Assembly: GCA_002321335.1 (NCBI GenBank)
Contig: DCMG01000069.1
Location: forward strand, 1 to 23,660
Direction of reading: 5' to 3'
DNA: 23,660 nt
From: Bacteroidales bacterium UBA1628
GTDB lineage: Bacteria; Bacteroidota; Bacteroidia; Bacteroidales; UBA932
Below, piece by piece: positions 14,702 through 23,347 of this stretch. The number at the start of each line of letters is the position of its first letter. Within the stretch, counting starts at the first letter, position 1. The notes below the pieces were generated by a model. That model ran no database searches. It saw nothing but the letters and a program-made list of their open reading frames with translations, and was not told where the DNA came from. The position numbers and the translations under genes were made by a program.

Positions 14702-17700
14702 ATGAATATGAAAGGGTGGGTGGCTATGCTCATGGCGACACTGGCGGCGCTTGCGCTGTCAGTGCCGTCGTTTTCGGCATGTAATGGGACCTTCGGGGCC
14801 TCTGCCGAGACTGATGTCCGGAAGAGATGTTTCGACTGGGGAGGATTCCTTGGACAGTATGATATGCTGTGGGACAACAACATCACGGCTGATCCCGTGT
14901 TCCCGGAGGGAGTGCTGGGCAAACGGCACTGGGGGCGCGCAGACGGTTACTATTCCGGGGCTCTGATGGGCAACGGCCTTCTGGGCACCAATCTTTACAA
15001 ATTGTCCGATGGAGTCTATCGTCTCAATGTGGGGCGCAGTGATGTCACCGAGGCCCGCACTCCGTTCAGCACCTACAATTCTGGCCGCCTTCCGATTGGC
15101 TTTTTCACATTTTCAACCGCAGGGCAGGTACGTGACGAGAAGATGCGCCTTTCGGTTTACGACGCTGTCACCACAGGCACTCTCAAGACAAGCGTCGGGG
15201 AACTTGATTTCAGAACCTACGTCCACTCGGAAAAGAACTGCATTGTCTTTGAGACTCACTCCGAAGGAGGCGAGGCGGACTGGAAACTGGATTTCGTGCC
15301 CCAGAAGGCTCTGAGTCCGAGATATGTGTTCAATTCGTCCAACGTACCAGAAGGCTATGTCAATGCCGATGGGAAATCGAATCCGGATCCGTACTTCAGG
15401 AAGGAAGGAGACATCAACCTGTGCGTCCAGCCTCTTGCTAAGGACACGACGTTCACAGACATCGAACGCTGGTACGTTGTCGCATGGAAGACGGTCGCTG
15501 ACAGGCCGGACAGCAGGACAATAGCCACGGTGACGCAGTCCGAGAGCCTTGGCAAAGCTGTCCGTGAGGCAAAATCCATCATCAGTGGAGCATTTTCGAT
15601 TCCAAAGGAAAATCTTGACGCCAGCCATCTTGAGTGGTGGCACAATTTCTATGAAAAAGCCGCGTTCCTGACTTTCCCGGACAAGGACATCGAGCGTTTC
15701 TGGTGGTTCCAGTACTACAAATTCGCCTCCACGGCCCGTCCAGGCAAACCTATAGTCGATCTGCAGGGCGTGTGGCCTACCAGCGACACACCTTGGCCGG
15801 CTATCTGGATGAACCTCAACATCCAGCTCACCTACGGCTGGCTCACGAAGGCTGATCTTGGATTCCTTGAACAGCCTCTTTGGGACGCACTTTGGCGGAA
15901 CCGCGACAACCTTGTCAGAAATGTTACCGACATCCACGGCCAGGAGAAATGGACTGAATGCCGCGTGATTCCGAGAGCCTCCGGCTATGACATGCATGCC
16001 CCTCTCAACCCTGCCCTTGCGGCCAGAAACCAGTACGAGGTCGGGAACCTTACCTGGACATTGTTCTACTACTGGCAGATGTGCGTGGCTTATGGCGATG
16101 ACATCCAGATGAAAGAACGGCTTTTCCCGTTGCTCAAGTCAGCTGTCAACATATTCTTCCGCATCCGCACCGTCAATCCCGATGGGACATATTCTTTGCC
16201 TTCGACTGCTTCTCCGGAATACGGTGAGGGCCAGACGGGAGAGATCGGCACAAACTCCAACTATGACCTCGCCAACCTGCGTTGGGGCCTGAACACACTC
16301 ATCAGCATAGATGAAAAATACGGCCTGAATGACCCTAGACTGCCAGAGTGGAAGGATTTTCTCGCGAAGATGCCACCTTTCCGCTACGATGAGAAGACCG
16401 GTTTCAAGGTCAGTGACAAATACGAATTCCTTGACACCACGCACCGTCATTGGTCCCATTTGTTCATGATTTATCCATATCATCTTCTTGACTGGGATAA
16501 CCCGCGGGATGCGGTGCGGATGTCTCGTTCGGTTGACCGCTGGCAGGGAAACACCGGCTATTCCCTTACCGCCAAGGCCTCGATGCTCGCCTCGCGCGGA
16601 GACGGGAACGGCGCCCTTGCCTGTCTGAAAAGATTTCTGGCCGGCTGGGTGCGCCCGAACACTCTCTACAACGAGTCGGGCCCGGTCATAGAGACACCTT
16701 TCTCGGCGATGTCTTCCCTTGAAGACCTGTATATGCAGGACTGGGGCGACTGCATCCGCATATTCAACGGCTGTCCGACTTCTTGGACCGATGTTTCATT
16801 CATGAATATGAGGGCTCGGGGCGCTTTCATGGTCTCCGCCGCGCGCAAGGCCGGGAACACGGTCGAGGTGACGGTCCACAGCGAGAAGGGAGGGCTCTGC
16901 CGCATCCAGACAGGCATACCGGAGATGATGCTGATCGTGACCGGAGAAAGCGGCTTGACCCCACAGTGGAAGGCGCTCGGCGGCGGAATCGTGGAACTCT
17001 ACATGAAAAAAGGCGAGACCGTGACGATGAGCCGCAGACTGACATCCTACAATGTGAATTATGATGAGTCCAAGGTCCCTGAATATGTCCTTCCGGATCC
17101 TCTCGTGACAAAGAGCGGACATCAGGTGAAGTCAGCCCGGGAATGGGAGCGGAAACGCCGCCCGGAGATCATGGATATCCTCCGTAAGGAGATGTACGGC
17201 TACGAGCCGGGAAGGTCTGCCGGACTTCATTTCAAGGTGCTTGAGGAGAGCAGGGAGGCCTTCGGAGGGAAGGCCACGAGAAGACAGGTCGCCGTGTATT
17301 TCACGGAAGATGAGTCTCGTTTCATGACCGTGCTCATTTATATTCCTAATGATGTGGAAGGATCTGTGCCAGCCTTTATGGGGATGAATTTCAGGGGAAA
17401 CTATGCGACCACGGCAGATCCGGATGTCCTGATGCCGACAGAGAGCCAGGTCGCCGGCTACGGGGCTTGGTACCAGCCTGTCGGAAGGGGAGATTGGAGC
17501 CGGAGATGGCCGTATGAATATGCCCTGTCAAAGGGCTATGCCGTTGTGACGATGTTCTATGGCGATGCGGATCCGGACTGGAACGATGGTTTCCGCAATG
17601 GTGTGCATGGACTTATCGATAAGGATAAACCTCGCGGGGGCGATTCCTGGAGCACGATCTCTGCCTGGGCCTGGGGACTTTCGCGGGCGCTTGACTATCT

Positions 17701-18238
17701 TGAGACCGACGCTGACATTGATGCTTCCAGAGTGGCCGTTCTGGGGCATTCCCGTCTCGGCAAGACCGCGCTCTGGGCCGGGGCTACAGATCCGCGTTTC
17801 GCTTTGGTGATCTCCAACTGCTCCGGCTGCTGCGGAAGCGCCATTTCCCGTCGCAGGTTCGGTGAGACCATCTACATCGTGAATGACGCGTTCCCGCACT
17901 GGTTCTGCGGCAATTTCAAGAAATATACTGACAATGAGGATGCCCTGCCTTTCGACCAGCATGAACTGGTGGCGATGATAGCCCCACGTCCGGTCTATGT
18001 CTCCAGCGCAAGCAATGACAACTGGGCTGATCAGAAAGGGGAATATCTCAGTCTCGTCGGGGCGGCTCCGGTCTATGGGCTTTACGGCCTTGAGGGTTTC
18101 ACTTCCACCGAAAAGCCGTCTGTCGAGCAACCTCGGCAGGTCGGACGTATGGGGAACCACATCCGTAGCGGAGACCATGACATCCTTTTGTACGACTGGA
18201 TGCGGTTCATTGATTTCGCCGACCGCTTTTTGAAGTGA
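14702..18238 (+). CDS. Fusion of GH95-like glycosidase and CE15 glucuronoyl-esterase-like domain
   Basis: One uninterrupted 1178-residue frame encodes two enzymes. After a signal peptide (MNMKGWVAMLMATLAALALSVPSFSAC, Sec type or a weak lipobox), residues about 45-776 are GH95-like: MGNGLLG, LQGVWPTSDTPW, Asn371-x-Asn373, SPEY with Glu506, HRHWSHLF near 581-588, and IETPF with Glu664 where GH95 enzymes carry the catalytic DGNFG Asp. GH95 members are inverting alpha-L-fucosidases or alpha-L-galactosidases. Residues about 780-1178 are CE15: YDESKVPEYVLPDPL, GHSRLGK with nucleophile Ser1017, NCSGCCG, LPFDQHELVAMIAPRPVY, NDNWAD with Asp1106 as candidate acid, and GDHD with His1159. CE15 enzymes cleave ester bonds on glucuronic acid in glucuronoxylan-lignin linkages. 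Together they could remove an alpha-linked sugar and a uronoyl ester from one side chain. The encoded protein lies in the operon, 23 bases before GH3. Families are firm; specificities are not. Confidence 0.88.
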   Translation: MNMKGWVAMLMATLAALALSVPSFSACNGTFGASAETDVRKRCFDWGGFLGQYDMLWDNNITADPVFPEGVLGKRHWGRADGYYSGALMGNGLLGTNLYKLSDGVYRLNVGRSDVTEARTPFSTYNSGRLPIGFFTFSTAGQVRDEKMRLSVYDAVTTGTLKTSVGELDFRTYVHSEKNCIVFETHSEGGEADWKLDFVPQKALSPRYVFNSSNVPEGYVNADGKSNPDPYFRKEGDINLCVQPLAKDTTFTDIERWYVVAWKTVADRPDSRTIATVTQSESLGKAVREAKSIISGAFSIPKENLDASHLEWWHNFYEKAAFLTFPDKDIERFWWFQYYKFASTARPGKPIVDLQGVWPTSDTPWPAIWMNLNIQLTYGWLTKADLGFLEQPLWDALWRNRDNLVRNVTDIHGQEKWTECRVIPRASGYDMHAPLNPALAARNQYEVGNLTWTLFYYWQMCVAYGDDIQMKERLFPLLKSAVNIFFRIRTVNPDGTYSLPSTASPEYGEGQTGEIGTNSNYDLANLRWGLNTLISIDEKYGLNDPRLPEWKDFLAKMPPFRYDEKTGFKVSDKYEFLDTTHRHWSHLFMIYPYHLLDWDNPRDAVRMSRSVDRWQGNTGYSLTAKASMLASRGDGNGALACLKRFLAGWVRPNTLYNESGPVIETPFSAMSSLEDLYMQDWGDCIRIFNGCPTSWTDVSFMNMRARGAFMVSAARKAGNTVEVTVHSEKGGLCRIQTGIPEMMLIVTGESGLTPQWKALGGGIVELYMKKGETVTMSRRLTSYNVNYDESKVPEYVLPDPLVTKSGHQVKSAREWERKRRPEIMDILRKEMYGYEPGRSAGLHFKVLEESREAFGGKATRRQVAVYFTEDESRFMTVLIYIPNDVEGSVPAFMGMNFRGNYATTADPDVLMPTESQVAGYGAWYQPVGRGDWSRRWPYEYALSKGYAVVTMFYGDADPDWNDGFRNGVHGLIDKDKPRGGDSWSTISAWAWGLSRALDYLETDADIDASRVAVLGHSRLGKTALWAGATDPRFALVISNCSGCCGSAISRRRFGETIYIVNDAFPHWFCGNFKKYTDNEDALPFDQHELVAMIAPRPVYVSSASNDNWADQKGEYLSLVGAAPVYGLYGLEGFTSTEKPSVEQPRQVGRMGNHIRSGDHDILLYDWMRFIDFADRFLK

Positions 18239-18261
18239 TCATAAATTTGACAATCGTTTGC

Positions 18262-21081
18262 ATGATGAGAAAATCCCTTAATACCATCGCCGCGGCGTTG
18301 TGCTGCGCTGCCTTTCTTCTGACCGTCGATTCTTTCGCCGGAGACACGGCGTTCACGTTCCGGACCAAGAACAAGAAAATGTACAGGAAGGGTTGGATCG
18401 ACCTGAACAAGAACGGCGTGAAGGATGTTTACGAGGATCCGTCGGCGGACATTGACGCGAGGATCGAGGATCTGCTGTCCCGGATGACGCTGGAGGAGAA
18501 GACCTGCCAGATGGTCACCCTCTACGGCTATGGCCGTGTTCTTGCCGACCCTCTCCCCACTCCTGAATGGAGGGAGAAGTTGTGGAAGGACGGAATGGGT
18601 GCGATTGACGAGCATCTGAACGGATTCCGCCAGTGGGGAATGCCGATAGAGATGTACAGTACCTACCTCTGGCCGGCGTCGGTTCATGCGGCGGCATTGA
18701 ACGAGGTGCAGCGCTTCTTCATCGAGGACACACGGCTTGGCATTCCTGTCGATTTCACGAATGAGGGAATACGTGGAGTGGAGGCCTACCGCGCCACGAA
18801 TTTTCCGACCCAGCTCGGTCTCGGGCACACATGGGACAGGGATTTGATCCGTGAGGTGGGTCGCATCACCGGACGAGAGGGTCGTCTTCTCGGCTACACC
18901 AATGTCTATGCCCCGATCCTTGATGTCGGGCGGGACCAGAGATGGGGACGCTACGAGGAGGTCTACGGCGAGTCCCCTTACCTTGTGGGTGAGCTCGGCG
19001 TGCAGATGGCCCTCGGAATGCAGACAGACTTCCAGGTGGCGGCCACCGCGAAGCACTACATCGCCTACTCCAACAACAAAGGCGCGCGTGAGGGGATGTC
19101 CCGGGTGGATCCGCAGATGGCTCCCCACGAAGTCGAGAATATTCATGTATGGCCTTGGCGTGAAGTCATCTCGCGGGGCGGTCTGCTTGGTGCGATGGTG
19201 TCTTACAATGATTATGACGGAGAGCCTGTGGAAGGAAGCCGCTACTGGCTTACCGAAAGGCTCCGCGATGAGTTCGGGTTCAGGGGCTATGTCGTCAGCG
19301 ACAGCGACGCTGTGGAGTATCTTTACACGAAGCACAATGTGGCCGCCGACATGAAGGACGCTGTACGCCAGAGCGTGATGGCGGGGCTGAACGTGCGCTG
19401 CACTTTCCGTTCTCCGGACAGTTATGTCCTGCCGTTGAGGGAACTTGTGGAGGAGGGGACTGTGCCGATGTCCGTGATAGACGAGAGGGTCCGTGACATT
19501 CTGCGTGTGAAGTTTCTCGTGGGGTTGTTTGACGAACCTTACCAGACTGATTATGAAGCCGCTGACAAGGTGGTTGACGGCAAGGCCAACAACGAGATTG
19601 CCCTTCGCGCGTCGCTCGAGTCGCTTGTGCTGCTGAAGAACGCCGCGACAGATTCCCCGTTCGGCACAGGCGGCAAAACTCTTCCGCTGAACGTCTCGTC
19701 TCTGAGGCGTGTCGCGGTCATAGGCCCTAACGCCGACGAGACGGACTACGCCAGCCTTCACTACGGTCCTCTCGGGACTGAGACGGTCTCCGTCCTCAAA
19801 GGGCTGCGCACTGCCCTTGACGGCAAGGCCGAGGTGGTCTATGCCAAGGGATGCGAGCTTGTCGATAAGGACTGGCCTGTTTCTGAGATTCTTCCGACCG
19901 ATCCGGATGCCGATGAGCTTGCGGGAATCGCCGAGGCGGTGAAGACCGCCGAGTCTTCAGATGTCGTCGTGCTTGTTCTTGGCGGCGGCCCGAGGACCTG
20001 CGGTGAGAACAAGAGCCGTTCCTCGCTCGATCTTCCGGGCCGTCAGAATCTGCTTCTGAAAGAGGTGACGAAAACGGGCAAGCCTGTGATCGTGGTTCTG
20101 ATAAACGGCCGCCCGCTGTCTATAAACTATGCTGACAAGGCGGCTCATGCCATTCTGGAGGCTTGGTACCCGGGGGCGCATGGCGGTACCGCTGTGGCTA
20201 TGGCCTTGCTCGGGGAATATAATCCCGGAGGCAAACTGACAGTGACTTTCCCGCGTTCTGTGGGACAGATTCCGTTCAATTTCCCGTGCAAGAGGGCCTC
20301 GCAGGTCGATGGACGCAAGGAACTCGGGCCTGACGGGTGGGCGAGTCGTGTGAACGGCGCTCTCTATGATTTCGGCTTCGGGTTGTCCTACACTTCGTTT
20401 GAATACTCCGATCTCCGCCTTTCATCGCCTTCCATCGCACCGACTGATTCCGTGCGGGTCTCCTTCAATGTCACGAACACGGGTGAGGTCCGTGGCGACG
20501 AGGTCGTGCAGCTCTACATCGAGGATTGCCTTAGTTCGGTCACAGCCTATGAGAAGACGTTGCGTGGATTCGAGAGACTGAGCCTTGTGCCTGGCGAGAC
20601 AAAGACCGTGACATTCTGTCTCGGCCCGAAGGAACTTTCCCTGCTTGACAGAAACATGAACAGGGTCGTTGAACCGGGAGATTTCATCATAATGGCTGGT
20701 GCCTCCTCGACCGACATACGCCTTAGATCGAAGCTCACCGTGCGGGATCCCTCGGTGAAGTCTGACGGCTCTTGTGCCGGAGATGCCTCAGGAGTGCGGA
20801 CTCTTTATCCTGCCCGTCTCGGCAAGGGCGACTTCCTCACGGTTCCGGCCAAGGGCGTCGTGAATGGAGTCAGGATAGCGTTCGGAGCCGGCACAGACGC
20901 GGACATCACCGTTCAGATCACGAACGGCGGCGGACAGTTCCTGACCGTAACCAGCACTTCCGGTTGCGCTGGCGGGACTTCCGACATTACCTTCAAGGCG
21001 AGCGATGCATCCGAACTCAGGATAGTTGTGGACAGGGGAACCGCATTGGTTGAGGGCATGGACATATTGTGGGAAAATTGA
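18262..21081 (+). CDS. GH3 beta-glycosidase (beta-glucosidase/xylosidase type) with C-terminal extra module
   Basis: The 939-residue protein starts MMRKSLNTIAAALCC with a Sec signal peptide ending DSFAG, so it is periplasmic. The frame could open at a GTG at 18235 overlapping the previous stop, but that would put nine unlikely residues ahead of the signal; the ATG at 18262 (or 18265) is preferred. KGWIDLNKNGVKDVYEDP and DLLSRMTLEEKTCQM begin the GH3 N-terminal barrel. GYVVSDSDAVEYL supplies the nucleophile Asp347. The second domain includes GENKSRSSLDLPG, and an FN3-like domain follows (FGFGLSYTSFEY, NVTNTGEVRGDEVVQLY). Beyond about residue 835 lies an additional beta-rich region of about 100 residues, possibly a carbohydrate-binding sandwich. 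GH3 enzymes trim non-reducing-end beta-glucose, xylose or related sugars with retention; which one cannot be told. Confidence 0.92.
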   Translation: MMRKSLNTIAAALCCAAFLLTVDSFAGDTAFTFRTKNKKMYRKGWIDLNKNGVKDVYEDPSADIDARIEDLLSRMTLEEKTCQMVTLYGYGRVLADPLPTPEWREKLWKDGMGAIDEHLNGFRQWGMPIEMYSTYLWPASVHAAALNEVQRFFIEDTRLGIPVDFTNEGIRGVEAYRATNFPTQLGLGHTWDRDLIREVGRITGREGRLLGYTNVYAPILDVGRDQRWGRYEEVYGESPYLVGELGVQMALGMQTDFQVAATAKHYIAYSNNKGAREGMSRVDPQMAPHEVENIHVWPWREVISRGGLLGAMVSYNDYDGEPVEGSRYWLTERLRDEFGFRGYVVSDSDAVEYLYTKHNVAADMKDAVRQSVMAGLNVRCTFRSPDSYVLPLRELVEEGTVPMSVIDERVRDILRVKFLVGLFDEPYQTDYEAADKVVDGKANNEIALRASLESLVLLKNAATDSPFGTGGKTLPLNVSSLRRVAVIGPNADETDYASLHYGPLGTETVSVLKGLRTALDGKAEVVYAKGCELVDKDWPVSEILPTDPDADELAGIAEAVKTAESSDVVVLVLGGGPRTCGENKSRSSLDLPGRQNLLLKEVTKTGKPVIVVLINGRPLSINYADKAAHAILEAWYPGAHGGTAVAMALLGEYNPGGKLTVTFPRSVGQIPFNFPCKRASQVDGRKELGPDGWASRVNGALYDFGFGLSYTSFEYSDLRLSSPSIAPTDSVRVSFNVTNTGEVRGDEVVQLYIEDCLSSVTAYEKTLRGFERLSLVPGETKTVTFCLGPKELSLLDRNMNRVVEPGDFIIMAGASSTDIRLRSKLTVRDPSVKSDGSCAGDASGVRTLYPARLGKGDFLTVPAKGVVNGVRIAFGAGTDADITVQITNGGGQFLTVTSTSGCAGGTSDITFKASDASELRIVVDRGTALVEGMDILWEN

Positions 21082-21091
21082 CAGACTTAGC

Positions 21092-23116
21092 ATGACAGTA
21101 ATGAGATTCAAGAGCAATTTGGCAGCTGCCGCGTTTTTTTTCTTTGCGGCGGCGACGGCTTTGGCCGGTGACAAGACGTATGGTGTGGCATCGCCTGACG
21201 GCCATCTTTCAGTGACGGTGAGCGTCGGAGAGCGGATAACATATTCACTGTCTCGTGACGGACAGACCCTTATCGCACCGTCGACGATTTCGATGAGTCT
21301 CTCCGAAGGCATAGTGTTCGGACAAGGTGACAAAATCCGTAGGGTTGTCCGCACAAGTGTTGACGAGACTCTGCCCGCGGTTGCGTACAAGAAAGCCGAG
21401 GTTCGGGATAATTACAATCAAATATCATTGATATTTAAAGAGTTCGCGCTTGCATTCCGCGCCAGTGATGATGGCGTGGCCTATCGGTTCGAAGGCCGCC
21501 TTGGCAAGGAAAAGGAATATGAGGTCCTTTCAGAACAGGCGGAATTCGATTTCGGAGAGGATCGCGAGGCGTTTGTCCCTTACGTAGTCGGGCTTGGAGG
21601 AAAATCCTTTGACGGACAGTTCTACAACTCGTTTGAGAACACCTACACTGTGCAGAGGCTTTCGGAGTGGAAAAAAGACAGACTCGCATTCCTGCCTCTT
21701 GCCGTCTCGGCTGAAAATGGGATCAGGATTCTCGTGGCTGAGTCAGGCCTTACTGACTATCCGGGAATGTATCTGCTTGGTGAAGAGGGCAGTGCGAGGC
21801 TAAAAGGCGTGTTCGCCCCCTATCCCAAGACTGTCGAGCAGGGAGGCAAGCATCTGCTCCATGGGATAGTTACGGAACGGGAGGATTTTATCGCCAAGGT
21901 CTCGGGGAACGAGATATTCCCGTGGAGGACTGTCGTGGTCAGCACCAGCGACGCGCAGCTTGCGGTTAACGACATGGTCTGGAAACTCGCGCAGCCGCAG
22001 AATGAGGGAACGGATTATAGTTGGGTGAAGCCTGGCAAGGTCGCTTGGGACTGGTGGAACAACTGGAATCTCTATGGCGTGGACTTCAAGTCAGGCATCA
22101 ACAACGAGACCTATAAGTATTATATTGATTTCGCGGCCGCCAATGGCATTGAATATGTGATCCTCGATCACGGTTGGGCTGTCAGGTTTAAGGCGGATCT
22201 CCTTCAGGTTGTCCCGGAAATCAATATTCAGGAATTGGTGGATTACGGCAAGGAACGAGGGGTCGGCATTATTCTGTGGGCCGGATATTGGGCGTTTGAG
22301 CATGACATGGAGAATGTTTGCCGACACTATTCAGAGATGGGTGTGAAGGGATTCAAGATCGACTATATGGACAGGGATGACCAAGTCATGGTGAACTTTC
22401 ATGTGCGCGCTGCCGAGATGGCCGCCAAGTACGGCCTTATGGTGGATTTCCACGGAACTTACAAGCCGGCGGGCCTGAACCGCAGGTGGCCTAACGTTGT
22501 GAATTATGAAGGCGTCCATGGCCTTGAGCAGATGAAATGGAGTGGCCCTGAGGTCGATCAGGTCACCTATGATGTGACTGCTCCGTTCATTCGCATGGCC
22601 GCTGGCCCGATGGACTACACCCAGGGAGCGATGAGGAACGCGACGCGCGCGAATTTCCGCGCTGTCAACGATGAGGCGATGAGCCAGGGCACCCGCTGCC
22701 GCCAGTTGGCTGAATATGTAGTCTTCGATTCTCCTCTGAATATGCTCTGTGACTCTCCTTCGAATTACATGAGGGAGGAGGAGTGCGTGAGGTTCATCGC
22801 GTCTGTCCCTACGGTGTGGGACGACAGCCGCGCCGTGAACGGAGAGATCGGCAAGTACATCACTCTTGCCAGGCGCAGCGGGGAAGACTGGTATGTCGGC
22901 GCTCTCACTGACTGGAGCGAGCGTGACATCACCATCGATCTCAGCTTCCTGGGAGACGGTGACTGGAATATGGATGTTTTCTGTGACGGTCACAACGCTG
23001 ACAAAGCCGCCCGTGACTATGCCCACGCGGCCATGTCCGTCCCCGCCGACCGCCGTCTGACAGTTCATCTCGCCCCTGGCGGCGGTTGGGTCGCGAAGAT
23101 CACGAGGAATCACTGA
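21092..23116 (+). CDS. GH97 alpha-glycosidase, probably retaining (alpha-galactosidase-like) type
   Basis: The 674-residue protein has a signal peptide rich in Ala and Phe ending ALAG, so it is periplasmic. Residues about 30-270 are the GH97 beta-sandwich (VASPDGHLSVTVSV). The (beta/alpha)8 barrel follows: VAWDWWNNWNLYGVDF, YVILDHGW, GVKGFKIDYMDRDDQ with Asp424, FHGTYKPAGLNRRWPN and NYEGVHGLEQ with Glu473. GH97 includes inverting alpha-glucosidases such as SusB and retaining alpha-galactosidases, which use an Asp nucleophile on a barrel strand. The Asp in KIDYMD fits the retaining group, with Glu473 as candidate acid/base. A C-terminal beta-domain ends HLAPGGGWVAKI. The frame extends upstream into GH3, but the ATGs at 21092 and 21101 give proper signal peptides; 21092 is used, 10 bases after the GH3 stop. 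Last gene of the operon. Confidence 0.9.
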   Translation: MTVMRFKSNLAAAAFFFFAAATALAGDKTYGVASPDGHLSVTVSVGERITYSLSRDGQTLIAPSTISMSLSEGIVFGQGDKIRRVVRTSVDETLPAVAYKKAEVRDNYNQISLIFKEFALAFRASDDGVAYRFEGRLGKEKEYEVLSEQAEFDFGEDREAFVPYVVGLGGKSFDGQFYNSFENTYTVQRLSEWKKDRLAFLPLAVSAENGIRILVAESGLTDYPGMYLLGEEGSARLKGVFAPYPKTVEQGGKHLLHGIVTEREDFIAKVSGNEIFPWRTVVVSTSDAQLAVNDMVWKLAQPQNEGTDYSWVKPGKVAWDWWNNWNLYGVDFKSGINNETYKYYIDFAAANGIEYVILDHGWAVRFKADLLQVVPEINIQELVDYGKERGVGIILWAGYWAFEHDMENVCRHYSEMGVKGFKIDYMDRDDQVMVNFHVRAAEMAAKYGLMVDFHGTYKPAGLNRRWPNVVNYEGVHGLEQMKWSGPEVDQVTYDVTAPFIRMAAGPMDYTQGAMRNATRANFRAVNDEAMSQGTRCRQLAEYVVFDSPLNMLCDSPSNYMREEECVRFIASVPTVWDDSRAVNGEIGKYITLARRSGEDWYVGALTDWSERDITIDLSFLGDGDWNMDVFCDGHNADKAARDYAHAAMSVPADRRLTVHLAPGGGWVAKITRNH

Positions 23117-23138
23117 AGTGCCAGCCATTTCAGGTAAG

Positions 23139-23168
23139 GCCACTTCCGTGCGTGGAAGCGGCTTGTTT
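23139..23168 (+). terminator. Rho-independent terminator of the glycan operon
   Basis: GCCACTTCC (23139-23147) pairs with GGAAGCGGC (23154-23162) with one A-C mismatch and a 6-base loop, directly followed by TTGTTT. It lies 23 bases after the GH97 stop. A shorter hairpin (23114-23132) precedes it and includes the stop codon. This should end the nine-gene transcript. Confidence 0.6.
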
Positions 23169-23309
23169 GCGCGCGAGGAGTTTGACATTGAGTGCTTCGT
23201 GAGTCGGAAGTTCGCTTCTGCGCTCGGGCGGAACGAGAGGAGGCTCACGTCGTGTCATATGTACCATGCTGGATGATCCCGATCCGTTTTCGGAGGAGTT
23301 GAGCGGATA
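23163..23309. other. Intergenic spacer before the greA promoter
   Basis: Nothing recognisable as a gene lies between the operon terminator and the greA promoter. No frame of useful length, tRNA or repeat unit was seen. Confidence 0.5.
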
Positions 23310-23341
23310 TTCGCTATTTGAAAGAAAAATTACTATATTTG
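23310..23341 (+). promoter_or_regulatory. Bacteroidota-type promoter for greA
   Basis: TATATTTG (23334-23341) is an exact -7 box. At 20 bases upstream lies TTCG (23310-23313), one mismatch from TTTG; a perfect TTTG at 23317-23320 is too close. Transcription should start near 23347, leaving a leader of about 160 bases before greA, much longer than the leaders predicted for the other genes here. Confidence 0.6.
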
Positions 23342-23347
23342 CAGAAA

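Noticed and set aside
18235..18261. GTG start for GH3 overlapping the GH95-CE15 stop
   Set aside because: It would place nine extra residues (VIINLTIVC) ahead of a normal signal peptide that begins at the ATG at 18262 or 18265.
18082..19761. 559-codon open frame on the minus strand
   Set aside because: It lies opposite the GH95-CE15/GH3 junction, crosses a gene boundary, is rich in His, Arg and Val without any domain, and is explained by the codon bias of the plus-strand genes. Similar long minus-strand frames across the operon were dropped for the same reason.
21026..21091. Upstream ATG for GH97 inside the GH3 gene
   Set aside because: The extension reads MWTGEPHWLRAWTYCGKIDR, unlike a signal peptide, and is a shadow of the GH3 C-terminus. 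The ATG at 21092 gives a proper signal.
21134..21141. Run of eight T in the GH97 signal-peptide coding region as a phase-variation tract
   Set aside because: Eight bases is short, it is explained by Phe codons, and no second evidence of switching is present.
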